Positions 27,201-34,579 of a DNA stretch of 64,000 nt are shown one piece after another. Under the pieces are notes generated by a model, which was not told the origin of the DNA, did not search any database, and saw only the letters and a list, made by a program, of their open reading frames with translations. A program made the position numbers and the translations under genes. Position 1 is the stretch's first letter. Each line of letters opens with the position of its first letter. Where the stretch lies: the NCBI GenBank assembly GCA_023387375.1, contig JAEWIE010000042.1:1-64000 (forward strand). Direction: 5' to 3'. Source of the stretch: Bacteroidota bacterium. GTDB lineage: Bacteria; Bacteroidota; Bacteroidia; Flavobacteriales; Weeksellaceae.

Positions 27201-27704
27201 GCTTCTAAAGAAATTCCAGTTCAAAAATACAATGATCCACGCAGTTTAAGCACCCTTGTTTATGGGTATATACTCGCAGGACAAGACCAAAAAGGACTTG
27301 CTCTAGCGCAGGACTTAATCAAAGGTATTTTTGATGAATACGATTACTATACAAGTCTTTCTAAAGAGGAGCAGCGCTTTGCTGGGCGCGCCCTTCGCAC
27401 CAAGCCACTAGAATACTCAATGGTGATAAGCGCTGTTAGCGAAGGATACGAAGCAAGAGGTGAGAGCAAAAAAGCCTACGACTATCTTGTGAAAGGTCTT
27501 ACCCCGATTGACAAGCGCTATTCGACTCTAATGAAAGATTTAGAAGCCATGGGCAAACAAAAAGCGTACCGTGAAGCCGATAAGCTTCAGAATATTATTC
27601 CTTTTTATCATTATTTGTTTGAAGCCTTTAAGCCCTACGATTCGACCTTTGGTCCAGAAAGACTTAAGCAGATTGAAACTCAACTTATGCAGGTTACTCA
27701 GTAA
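24222..27704 (+). CDS. DUF2723 (GT117-type) large membrane protein
   Basis: A 1160-residue protein. The N-terminal third has many membrane helices and starts with the DUF2723 pattern FSFWDTGEYISSAVKLEVTHAPGAALFQLVGAVFA (about residues 31-65), with the acidic DTGE likely catalytic as in GT-C glycosyltransferases. A second membrane block (about 540-650) contains FEPRERDYAMVGSFFAF, and the C-terminal 500 residues are soluble and end in TPR-like helices. It probably transfers sugars from a lipid donor to proteins or lipids at the periplasmic face; no acceptor can be named. The gene is monocistronic in layout. Confidence 0.9.
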   Translation: MKNWSFKTWNTALGWGVFGISLLTYLLTMERKFSFWDTGEYISSAVKLEVTHAPGAALFQLVGAVFAMFAFGDGANYSVVINAMSALFSALTILFLFWTVTHLLQRILVKEDTTISRSQKIAILFSGLVGSLAFAFSDTFWYSAVEGEVYSMASLFIALILWLITRWESQYGEKGNERWLILIAFTIGLSVGVHMMAMLVIPAVCLIYYARNYEFSWKSFLYANLITLGVLIFVFKLIFPAVMSLFGKIEIFAVNGLGLPFHSGTLIAFLLLAAAGYLVIKNSRKKSSLIQTSALSVVFMIIGFSCWLVIPIRANANPPMNLNNPDNAIGMLDYYNRVQYGDWPLFKGQNYTQALDFDGIAKNEDGSYKQNKTGDVYEKDESTNSYRKVGERFNYVYSPEHISLMPRMFNDDKDVMANYISMYGAPDFTFNFDNPDYADSQEAHQIFDELRAKYESGEMTVDDYLQIKPYNLINVQRPSFGQNLDYFITFQNGYYFVRYLMWNFVGRQNDLEGHMENNRGNWISGFSFIDNALWGNQDNVPAKYKNESTVAFYFLPLLLGLLGMYFQLNKDFGRFYAMLSLFILTSVGIIFYTGVKPFEPRERDYAMVGSFFAFAIWIGLGAGAILLEGQKRVKSKAALIVGGVVLLGVPAMMGFQNYNVHDRSGRSTAYDYAYSTLKSLPQNGILFVYGDNDTYPVWAIQETERFRDDVKVVNFTLLSTPWNIDQVKRRTYNSMPIPSTLTHAEYREGVNDQIYVMQKEMWQELLSDPGSRGLSSAEMQEFQKFKDMDSMPIKEALAFLKQKSPGKDAILKLLFGDSKYERFNILPVSKLVIPVNKQNVLKSGIVKPQDQNKIVSEITIDYTRTNLFKNNLMLLDILANFDWKRPINFSTGGIYDNENIFYLNEYLQYDGFSYRLVPIHTPASGTGEMGRVDGESLYSIVKNYRWGNFKDLSVHFDETCTQNIMGYRNSVGRAAEALAKSGQKAKAVELLDLASKEIPVQKYNDPRSLSTLVYGYILAGQDQKGLALAQDLIKGIFDEYDYYTSLSKEEQRFAGRALRTKPLEYSMVISAVSEGYEARGESKKAYDYLVKGLTPIDKRYSTLMKDLEAMGKQKAYREADKLQNIIPFYHYLFEAFKPYDSTFGPERLKQIETQLMQVTQ

Positions 27705-27853
27705 AATTTTCAATTGTATTAAGTGAATTAAAATTCATTTCTCTACTTATCTATTTCATCAATTGGCTTGATTTTATGCACTTGTGATCAAGTTTTGAAA
27801 ATTTTAGTAGCAAAATCGAATTTCATAGATTTTTTTACTATATTAGACTAGAA

Positions 27854-28432
27854 ATGAAGATTAAAGTAAGCAAATTTAAATATGGTAAAAACTCAATTAT
27901 TGAAAATCTCGATTTAGAGATTCGTAATAATGATAAGATTGCCATTGAAGGAAAAAACGGTATTGGTAAATCCACTCTTTTTAATTTAATTGTTGGAAAA
28001 AATAAATCTAAAATCGAGATCGAGAACCCAAAAAACTATGGTTATTTTGGAAAAGATTCGAATTTAAATTTGGAATCTACCTTAGAAAATGAAGTAAGAT
28101 TATTTGATAAAGAAATTAATTTCGAGAAATATGGAAGGCTCGTTGAAGGACTCAACTTCGATAAATTCAAAAATAAAAAAATCAAAAACTTATCTCAAGG
28201 GAATCAAATTAAGGCAGAACTGATTTTTACATTGTCCTTAAAAAGTAAAGAAATGTTTTTGCTCGATGAACCCACAGAAAGCCTTGATAGAGAATCAATT
28301 CTGTTTTTATCAAACTATATAAAAGAGAGCAGTCAAATTTTCATAGTAATATCTCATGATAAAGAATTTGTCAATGATTTTAGCACTATAAAATATACAT
28401 TTGAAAATAAAAAATTAGCTCGAAATGTATAA
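27854..28432 (+). CDS. Minimal ABC transporter ATPase
   Basis: A 192-residue nucleotide-binding domain. Walker A is GKNGIGKST (about 34-42), Walker B and D-loop are MFLLDEPTESLD, and the switch histidine is in ISHDKEF. Two motifs are unusual: the signature reads LSQGN instead of LSGGQ, and the Q-loop region (YGYFGKDSNLNLE) has no obvious glutamine. The DNA is visibly more AT-rich and lysine/asparagine/isoleucine-biased than the neighbours. It overlaps the permease gene by 8 bases and heads a three-gene operon ending in a GLPGLI protein. Probably the motor of a small exporter or lipoprotein/peptide-handling transporter (inference). Confidence 0.88.
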   Translation: MKIKVSKFKYGKNSIIENLDLEIRNNDKIAIEGKNGIGKSTLFNLIVGKNKSKIEIENPKNYGYFGKDSNLNLESTLENEVRLFDKEINFEKYGRLVEGLNFDKFKNKKIKNLSQGNQIKAELIFTLSLKSKEMFLLDEPTESLDRESILFLSNYIKESSQIFIVISHDKEFVNDFSTIKYTFENKKLARNV

Positions 28433-29096
28433 AATCGCAACCCAATTTTTTACTTCGATAAAAAACATTTTATCCCTTTTAATCGCTACACTCCTAATAG
28501 GACTGCTTTATGTTCTCTATTTAGAGACAAGCCATAGCGCAAATTTAAACAACCATTTTTTCGGGGCCAGTTTTGTGACGATTCCAGCGTTGTCTTTTTT
28601 TCTATTTTATTTTAATACGCTTTTCAGAAATAATTATTTTCGGTTTTTAAAAATAAATGTGAGGACGGCTTCTTTTTTTAGATATAGCTTTTATATTATT
28701 TTCTTTCTGACAAGCGTGCTTACTATTGTATCGCTTTTCATTTATTTCATTCTTAACTGGGTTTATATAGAGGGTTTTTCGCTTAGTTCATTAGATATAA
28801 AAAATGCGATATACCTTTTTGTTTTCAATTTGTTACTCTGTAGTTTATCGTTCCTAATCAATTCCTTTACCACAAGTTTTTGGGCATTTTTTGCGATTAT
28901 TTTCTATTTCTTTTTTGAGGATTTCTTGGTCTTATTTCTCAAAAATAACAACCTACTTTTTTCCGATTATTTGCCTCAAAAGAGTTTAATTGACATATTT
29001 AGATCCACTGATATACATTTTATTTATATCGTCCCCTTCATATATATAGGTGCTTTGGCACTATTTATTTATAAAAAAAATTATAGATTATTATGA
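28425..29096 (+). CDS. Six-helix ABC permease-like membrane protein
   Basis: A 223-residue, very hydrophobic protein with about six membrane helices (about residues 13-32, 44-64, 80-108, 121-141, 145-170, 195-215) and short loops. No recognisable motif; I call it a permease because it overlaps the ABC ATPase gene by 8 bases and matches the size of ABC-2-type subunits. Its stop overlaps the next start (ATGA), so expression of all three genes is coupled. Codon use is AT-rich, phenylalanine-heavy. Confidence 0.75.
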   Translation: MYKIATQFFTSIKNILSLLIATLLIGLLYVLYLETSHSANLNNHFFGASFVTIPALSFFLFYFNTLFRNNYFRFLKINVRTASFFRYSFYIIFFLTSVLTIVSLFIYFILNWVYIEGFSLSSLDIKNAIYLFVFNLLLCSLSFLINSFTTSFWAFFAIIFYFFFEDFLVLFLKNNNLLFSDYLPQKSLIDIFRSTDIHFIYIVPFIYIGALALFIYKKNYRLL

Positions 29097-29890
29097 GAAA
29101 AATACTACTTTTAGGATGTTTGTTTTTTTTCGTTTTTGGTTTTGCACAAAACAGATATAAATATGTTCTCAATTTCAAAATTGATTCTACGAACAGAGAT
29201 TTCGTTCAACAAGAAGTTTTTAATTTAGATATACGAGATCATAAATCGATGTTTTATAGTGAATCACTTGCTAAGTTAGATTCAATAAGGACGGTTAGTT
29301 CCTCGCTTTATAAAAAAAATGTTCCTGAACCTAAATTAGATTACATAATCTCTTTTGATTCAAAAGAAAATAAACTATTTTTTAATGAAACGATTGGATT
29401 CTCAATGGTACAGGTTGAAGATCCTCGAAAAATAAAATGGCATATTACCTCACGAACGAAACAGATCGGTAATTACCATGCGCAAAAGGCATATGCTGAA
29501 TTTGGAGGAAGAGCATGGACTGCGTGGTTCACCTCTGACATCCAGATTCCTGAAGGTCCTTATAAATTTAAAGGACTTCCTGGTTTAATTCTTAGGATTT
29601 TTGATAGCGAAGAAGATTACAGTTTTGAGTTGTTTCAAATTCTAAAGCTGGATAAACTGTATGATTTTAAATCTTTCGAAAAGCTGGGAATAAAAACGAT
29701 TAAAGTGGATTATACCAAGTATCTTGAGTTAAAGAAAAAGTTCATTGAAAGTCCTGAAACGGCATTATTTCAGATGCCGGGCTATTCCAATTTAAATATT
29801 CCTGCCGATGAAATGAGAAACTTAGTTGAATCGCTAAAAAACAGAAGAGCCAAATATAATAATACAATCGAACTTTCTTCAACAAAATAG
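29093..29890 (+). CDS. GLPGLI family protein
   Basis: A 265-residue exported protein: signal peptide (about 1-18, FFVFGFAQ), then the GLPGLI domain with IKWHITSRTKQIGNYHAQKA and AWTAWFTSDIQIPEGPYKFKGLPGLILRIFDSEEDYSFEL. It has a clear ATG start, unlike the other GLPGLI gene at 14.6 kb. Function unknown. It is translationally coupled to the ABC permease (4-base overlap), an association different from the TonB-receptor pairing at the first locus. Confidence 0.87.
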   Translation: MRKILLLGCLFFFVFGFAQNRYKYVLNFKIDSTNRDFVQQEVFNLDIRDHKSMFYSESLAKLDSIRTVSSSLYKKNVPEPKLDYIISFDSKENKLFFNETIGFSMVQVEDPRKIKWHITSRTKQIGNYHAQKAYAEFGGRAWTAWFTSDIQIPEGPYKFKGLPGLILRIFDSEEDYSFELFQILKLDKLYDFKSFEKLGIKTIKVDYTKYLELKKKFIESPETALFQMPGYSNLNIPADEMRNLVESLKNRRAKYNNTIELSSTK

Positions 29891-29917
29891 AAGAACTTGC
29901 AGCATATCGATTATTAA

Positions 29918-29958
29918 AAGCATCCTCTAAAGCGATTTAGAGGATGCTTCACTTTTTT
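29918..29958 (+). terminator. Terminator of the ABC-GLPGLI operon
   Basis: Perfect 14-base stem AAGCATCCTCTAAA / TTTAGAGGATGCTT with a GCGA loop, then CAC and six Ts. Confidence 0.88.
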
Positions 29959-30015
29959 CTAAAATGTCAGAACTTTTTAATTTCCAATGCCTAGGCAGGT
30001 TTCCAAAATTAGCCC

Positions 30016-30023
30016 TATTTTTG
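30016..30023 (+). promoter_or_regulatory. -7 promoter box of the DUF1697-kdsA unit
   Basis: TATTTTTG, a perfect TAnnTTTG, 16 bases before the ATG at 30040. Confidence 0.5.
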
Positions 30024-30039
30024 TATTCTATAAACTGGG

Positions 30040-30588
30040 ATGAAGCCTCTTATAAAATACTGCGCTTTTCTTCGAGCCATTAATGTAAACGGCTCACGAA
30101 TTAAAATGCAATCCTTGGTTCATGCACTAGAAGGAAAAGAGCTACTTAATGTAAAAACCGTTTTAGCCTCAGGCAACGTGCTATTTTTAAGTTCGCTGCC
30201 TAAAGGGGAGCTAAAGACTTTCATAGAAAACCGCCTTCAAGAAAATTTTGATTTTCGCTCGGAGGTGTTTCTTTATACGAAAGAGGAAATCGAGCAGCTC
30301 CTTGAGAAGGATCCTCTAGAAGCAAAACAGGAACTTCATACCTATGTGGTCCTTAGTGAGAAAAAAGGAGAGTGGCTTTTAGAGCGGGTGAAAAAGGAGA
30401 CTTTGTTAGAGGGAGAAACCCTTAAAGTTTCTGAGAGGCACTTGTACTGGCAAGTTCCTAGGAATTCTACGGTGGATTCTAAAGTGTCCAAAAAGCTTTC
30501 GAAGAGAGAGATAAAGACTCTTCTCACCACAAGAAATAAAAATACGCTAGAGAAAATAAGTAAACAACTAAATCTAATGGAGTCCTAA
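30040..30588 (+). CDS. DUF1697 family protein
   Basis: A 182-residue soluble protein with the DUF1697 opening (YCAFLRAINVNGSRIKM, then LKTVLASGNVLF-like strand LNVKTVLASGNVLF) and the conserved C-terminal block (VSKKLSKREIKTLLTTRNKNTLEKI). The family has no proven function. kdsA begins 32 bases after its stop and no terminator lies between, so they are likely cotranscribed. Confidence 0.87.
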   Translation: MKPLIKYCAFLRAINVNGSRIKMQSLVHALEGKELLNVKTVLASGNVLFLSSLPKGELKTFIENRLQENFDFRSEVFLYTKEEIEQLLEKDPLEAKQELHTYVVLSEKKGEWLLERVKKETLLEGETLKVSERHLYWQVPRNSTVDSKVSKKLSKREIKTLLTTRNKNTLEKISKQLNLMES

Positions 30589-30620
30589 CTTATGGACACC
30601 TTAAATGAAATACAAGACCT

Positions 30621-31430
30621 ATGATTCAATTTTTAGAGAACATTAAGCATAAGGATTCAAAGAACTTTTTTCTTATCGCTGGCCCATGTGCCATCGAAGG
30701 AGAAGACATGGCCTTTGAGATCGCAGAGAAGATTATACAACTTAGCGATAAGTACAAAATCCCTTATATTTTTAAAGGAAGTTTCAAGAAGGCTAACCGT
30801 AGCCGTATTGATTCCTTTACAGGAATAGGAGATGAGAAGGCACTTGAGATCATCAAAAAGGTAGGAAATCATTTTCAGATTCCGACCACCACAGATATTC
30901 ATGAGATTGAACACGCAAATCTAGCCGCTCAGTATGTGGATGTTCTTCAAATTCCGGCGTTCCTTGTAAGGCAAACAGATCTTGTTGTAGCAGCCGCTAA
31001 AACAGGGAAATGTGTTACACTAAAGAAAGGACAATTCTTATCTCCAGAAAGCATGAAGTTCGCGGTGGACAAAGTAAAAGACTCAGGAAGCGAGAAAATG
31101 GCGATCATTGAACGGGGGAACTCCTTTGGGTATTCAGACTTGGTGGTGGATTTTCGCGGGATTCCAGTCATGCAAAACTACGCACCTGTCATTTTGGATG
31201 TGACGCATTCGCTTCAACAGCCTAACCAAAGTTCAGGAGTAACGGGAGGACGTCCAGAGCTCATTGAAACCATTGCAAAAGCAGGGATCGCTGTCGGAGC
31301 AGACGGAATCTTTATTGAAACGCACAAAAATCCAAGTGTGGCCAAATCGGATGGAGCCAATATGCTTCAGCTTGATTTGCTAGATGGTCTTTTAGAAAAA
31401 CTAACAAGAGTAAGAGAAGCGATTTTATAG
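30621..31430 (+). CDS. kdsA: 3-deoxy-8-phosphooctulonate synthase
   Basis: A 269-residue TIM-barrel enzyme condensing arabinose 5-phosphate with phosphoenolpyruvate to KDO-8-phosphate for LPS. IAGPCAIEGEDMAFE, YIFKGSFKKANRSRIDSFTG (PEP and A5P binding), and DVTHSLQQPNQ are conserved KdsA blocks. Whether it is metal-dependent cannot be settled by eye: PCAIE contains the cysteine position but SLQQPNQ has the asparagine-free metal-independent look. Length normal. Confidence 0.95.
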   Translation: MIQFLENIKHKDSKNFFLIAGPCAIEGEDMAFEIAEKIIQLSDKYKIPYIFKGSFKKANRSRIDSFTGIGDEKALEIIKKVGNHFQIPTTTDIHEIEHANLAAQYVDVLQIPAFLVRQTDLVVAAAKTGKCVTLKKGQFLSPESMKFAVDKVKDSGSEKMAIIERGNSFGYSDLVVDFRGIPVMQNYAPVILDVTHSLQQPNQSSGVTGGRPELIETIAKAGIAVGADGIFIETHKNPSVAKSDGANMLQLDLLDGLLEKLTRVREAIL

Positions 31431-31452
31431 ACTGCTTCTTATGAGCAAAATT

Positions 31453-31486
31453 AAATCCAGAGTTCTTTTTAGGACTCTGGATTTTT
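31453..31486. terminator. Shared hairpin between converging genes
   Basis: Perfect 11-base stem AAATCCAGAGT / ACTCTGGATTT with a 10-base loop and Ts after the stem on the plus strand, ending kdsA. Its loop and right arm are also the stop and last codons of the converging minus-strand gene. Confidence 0.8.
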
Positions 31487-32986
31487 AATTAGATTCACCT
31501 GGTAAAGATCGTTTCTTCGATCGCTTAATGTACGCACGGCTCCGTTGTGATGAAGCTCTTTTAGAAGATTTAAATCTACATCTACAATCAGAGTCATTTC
31601 TGTATTGGCGGTGGCTTCTCCTTTCAAAGCGTTAGAAGGGAACTGGAAATCAGAAGGCGTAAAGACGGCTGCTTTCCCATACTGAATGTCCATGTTGTTT
31701 ACCTTGGGTAAATTTCCGACACAGCCCGCAATAGCTACGTAGCATTCGTTTTCAATGGCTCTAGCTGCAGCGCAGTGTCTTACGCGTGTGTAAGCATTTT
31801 GCGTATCGGTAAGATAAGGAACAAACAGAATTTTCATTCCCATGTCCGCTAATAGCCTTGGAAGCTCCGGAAACTCCACGTCGTAACAAAGGGCAAGTCC
31901 TACTTTTCCACAATCCGTGTCAAAGACTTTAATTTCGTTTCCTCCTTTCATGCCGTAACATTTCTTTTCGTTCGGTGTAATGTGGATCTTTCTGTATTCA
32001 TCCACTTTTCCATCGCGATGAAGAAGGTAGGATACATTGTAGATTTCTCCGTTTTCTTCTAACGGCATACTCCCCGCAATAATATTTACGTTGTAGCTAA
32101 TCGCAAATTCAGAAATCTTCTTTTTGATTTGCTCGGTTAGTTTGGCGAGTTCAAGCATACTTTCTCTTTCGGAAAGATGGTTGAAGGGCGCGAGCAGGGG
32201 TGTATTGAAAAGCTCAGGAAACAACACGAAATCGGATTTGTAATCGCCCATCACGTTGACAAAGAATTCTACCTGTTCGTAAAAAGCCTCAAGGTTGTAA
32301 AAATGGCGCATTTGCCACTGCACAAGTCCTAGTCTAACCACGCTGTCTTGCATCGTGTTGGGCCTTTTGCTGTAATAGATATTGCTCCATTCAAGAAGTA
32401 CCGCATTGTCTTGAGAGGAACTGTCTCCTGGCAAGTAATTCTTAAGAATTCGGATCGGTTGAAAACTATTGGAAAGTTGAAAGGTAAGCACAGGATCGTA
32501 TATTTCTTTCTTGCGAACCTTTTGGATATACTGTCTTGGAGTCAGCTCCTTCATGTGCTCATGATAATTCGGAATTCTTCCTCCAATGACAATCGATTTT
32601 AAGTTAAGGTTTTCACAGAGTTCTTTTCTAGCATCGTAGAGTCTTCTTCCAAGGCGCAGGGACCGGAATTCAGGATCGACAAACATTTCAATTCCATAGA
32701 GTACATTCCCAGAGTTGTAATGCGTGTTAAAGGTAGAGTTGCCTGTGATTTCTGCGTAGGTATGATCATCTCCATAAAGCTCGTATTGTACGATAATGGA
32801 TAGGCAAGCGGCGGCTACTTTGCCATTGACCGTGACGCAGAGCTGTCCGTCTGGAAAAATAGAGGTTAATTTTTGAATGTTTCTCTTGTCCCACACGTCA
32901 TCCCGCATTTCAGGATAAGACTTTTTCATCACCTCGATTAAGGTATCGTAATCATCTACATGTAATCTTCGAATGTCAACTTGCAT
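31469..32986 (-). CDS. GNAT acetyltransferase fused to carbon-nitrogen hydrolase
   Basis: A 505-residue two-domain protein. Residues about 1-165 form a GNAT domain (FVDPEFRSLRLGRRLYDARKELC is the acetyl-CoA loop), and residues about 215-500 form a nitrilase-superfamily domain with the catalytic triad Glu (LFPELFNTP), Lys (YRKIHITPNEK) and Cys (GLALCYDVEFPELPR). This fusion is a known annotated type in Bacteroidota; its substrate is not known to me. ATG 32986 is chosen over the upstream TTG 32992. No operon partner. Confidence 0.9.
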   Translation of the reverse strand: MQVDIRRLHVDDYDTLIEVMKKSYPEMRDDVWDKRNIQKLTSIFPDGQLCVTVNGKVAAACLSIIVQYELYGDDHTYAEITGNSTFNTHYNSGNVLYGIEMFVDPEFRSLRLGRRLYDARKELCENLNLKSIVIGGRIPNYHEHMKELTPRQYIQKVRKKEIYDPVLTFQLSNSFQPIRILKNYLPGDSSSQDNAVLLEWSNIYYSKRPNTMQDSVVRLGLVQWQMRHFYNLEAFYEQVEFFVNVMGDYKSDFVLFPELFNTPLLAPFNHLSERESMLELAKLTEQIKKKISEFAISYNVNIIAGSMPLEENGEIYNVSYLLHRDGKVDEYRKIHITPNEKKCYGMKGGNEIKVFDTDCGKVGLALCYDVEFPELPRLLADMGMKILFVPYLTDTQNAYTRVRHCAAARAIENECYVAIAGCVGNLPKVNNMDIQYGKAAVFTPSDFQFPSNALKGEATANTEMTLIVDVDLNLLKELHHNGAVRTLSDRRNDLYQVNLIKNPES

Positions 32987-33052
32987 GGTCAAAATATTTG
33001 AATGAAATTTACAAAAAATATGCCGCTCATTTTCTACTTATAGTAAGAGGAG

Positions 33053-34438
33053 TTAAGAAACTTGGGAACGCAGAGAGGCAGATTGATGAGAAATCCTATT
33101 TTGGGAAAGCTTTAGGAATCGGTACACTAACAGAATGGCCGAGACGGTGAGTCCAAACCCAAGAGCAATCCACATTCCCCATGCGCCCATATTTAGAGTC
33201 ACACATAAAAAGTAACCTAATGGGATGGTTAAAATCCAGTAGGCAAAAAACGTAAGGTAGCTTGGAATCTTCACATCTTGAATCCCTCTTAAAATACCGA
33301 GCGCTGTAACTTGAACTCCATCAGAAAGTTGGAAGAGCGCTGCAATAATCATAAGCTTAGAGGCTAATTGAATAACTTCCACATCTTCTTTTTTGGTGAA
33401 AAAAGTAGGAAGTACATCTCGTCCCACGACAAAGAAAAGTCCACAAAGCACCATGAAAAGGAAGGATAGTTTGAGGTTGTTGATTCCTACGGCACGTAGT
33501 TCCACAAATTTCCTCTCTCCAAACTTACGTCCTACGAGAATGGTGGAGGCTACTGAGAATCCAACGCAAAGGTTGAAGGTAAAGGAAGCCATACTTAGGG
33601 CGATTTGATGGGAGGCAATGTCTTTTGCGCTCACAAGTCCACAAATAAAAGCTGCACCAGCAAAGGCCGTGATTTCAAAAAACATTTGAAAAGCGGTGGG
33701 AAGACCGATTTTAAGCATTTTTTGAAACATGGTGATTTTAAGTTCGCTGAGCTTGATTTTGAAATCCTTGATATAGCGTTTGGTCGTAGAATGCTTTAGG
33801 AGAACATAGTATAAAAATACCATCATAAAAATCCTTGCAATAAGCGTAGCAAGGGCAGAACCCTTTACGCCCATCTCAGGGAAGAAAAATAGCCCTTTGA
33901 TAAACACGTAGTTTAAAGCAATGTTGATCACGTTTGCAATGATGGTCGCTTTCGTTACTCCCACGGTGTATCCAAGTCCTTCTGAGACTTCACGAAGGGT
34001 TTGAAAAGCCATAAAGGGAAGAATACTAAAGGCCATCACAGAGAGAAACGTAATGGTATCGGGAATGATCTCCACAGGCTGATCCATATGATGAAGTAGG
34101 GGCATAAAGGCAAAGAGCAGAATCATAAGCGCAAGCCCCACTACCATATTTAAAACAAACCCATGGCGAAAAACGGAATTAATTCGTTCGTGTCTTCCTC
34201 GGCTGTGCGCCTGAGAAACGAGGGGAGGAATCGCAAAGGATATCCCGAGTCCAAAAATAAAAATCGAAATAAACAGAGCGTTTCCAAGCGATACAGAGGC
34301 AAGGGCATTCGCTCCTAGTAATTTCCCTACAATGATATTGTCAAACAATTGGACTGATACTTGACCTAACTGAGTCACCATCACCGGAAGGGCGAGGGTA
34401 AGGGTTTGTTTCGTGTAATTTCGATTTAAAAAAGCCAT
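33053..34438 (-). CDS. MATE family multidrug efflux transporter
   Basis: A 461-residue membrane protein with 12 hydrophobic helices in two homologous halves. MATE hallmarks are the N-terminal LALPVMVTQLGQVSVQLFDNIIVGKLLG and the loop before the second half. It should expel cationic drugs or metabolites with Na+ or H+ entry; the ion and substrates cannot be read. ATG 34438 is used since the longer frame runs into the promoter box. Confidence 0.92.
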   Translation of the reverse strand: MAFLNRNYTKQTLTLALPVMVTQLGQVSVQLFDNIIVGKLLGANALASVSLGNALFISIFIFGLGISFAIPPLVSQAHSRGRHERINSVFRHGFVLNMVVGLALMILLFAFMPLLHHMDQPVEIIPDTITFLSVMAFSILPFMAFQTLREVSEGLGYTVGVTKATIIANVINIALNYVFIKGLFFFPEMGVKGSALATLIARIFMMVFLYYVLLKHSTTKRYIKDFKIKLSELKITMFQKMLKIGLPTAFQMFFEITAFAGAAFICGLVSAKDIASHQIALSMASFTFNLCVGFSVASTILVGRKFGERKFVELRAVGINNLKLSFLFMVLCGLFFVVGRDVLPTFFTKKEDVEVIQLASKLMIIAALFQLSDGVQVTALGILRGIQDVKIPSYLTFFAYWILTIPLGYFLCVTLNMGAWGMWIALGFGLTVSAILLVYRFLKLSQNRISHQSASLRSQVS

Positions 34439-34453
34439 AGGGATTCTTTTTTG

Positions 34454-34461
34454 CAAAAATA
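34454..34461 (-). promoter_or_regulatory. -7 promoter box of the MATE gene
   Basis: TATTTTTG on the minus strand, 15 bases before the ATG at 34438. No clear -33 TTG. Confidence 0.45.
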
Positions 34462-34519
34462 GGGATTCTCTTAAGACTAGGGTCTGTTAAATTTTGTTCT
34501 TATTGAGAATTTATAGGTT

Positions 34520-34556
34520 AAAAAAAAGGAGAGTCACTTAACTGTAAGTGACTCTC
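34520..34556 (-). terminator. Terminator after the response regulator gene
   Basis: On the minus strand, 12-base stem GAGAGTCACTTA / TAAGTGACTCTC with a 4-base loop followed by C and seven Ts. Confidence 0.88.
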
Positions 34557-34579
34557 TTATAGGGATAGAAGAGGGTTTT

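Noticed and set aside
27720..27800. Short inverted repeats (TGAATT/AATTCA, CTTGAT/ATCAAG) before the ABC operon as mobile-element ends
   Set aside because: Six-base arms in AT-rich DNA, no transposase and no target duplication; chance is likely.
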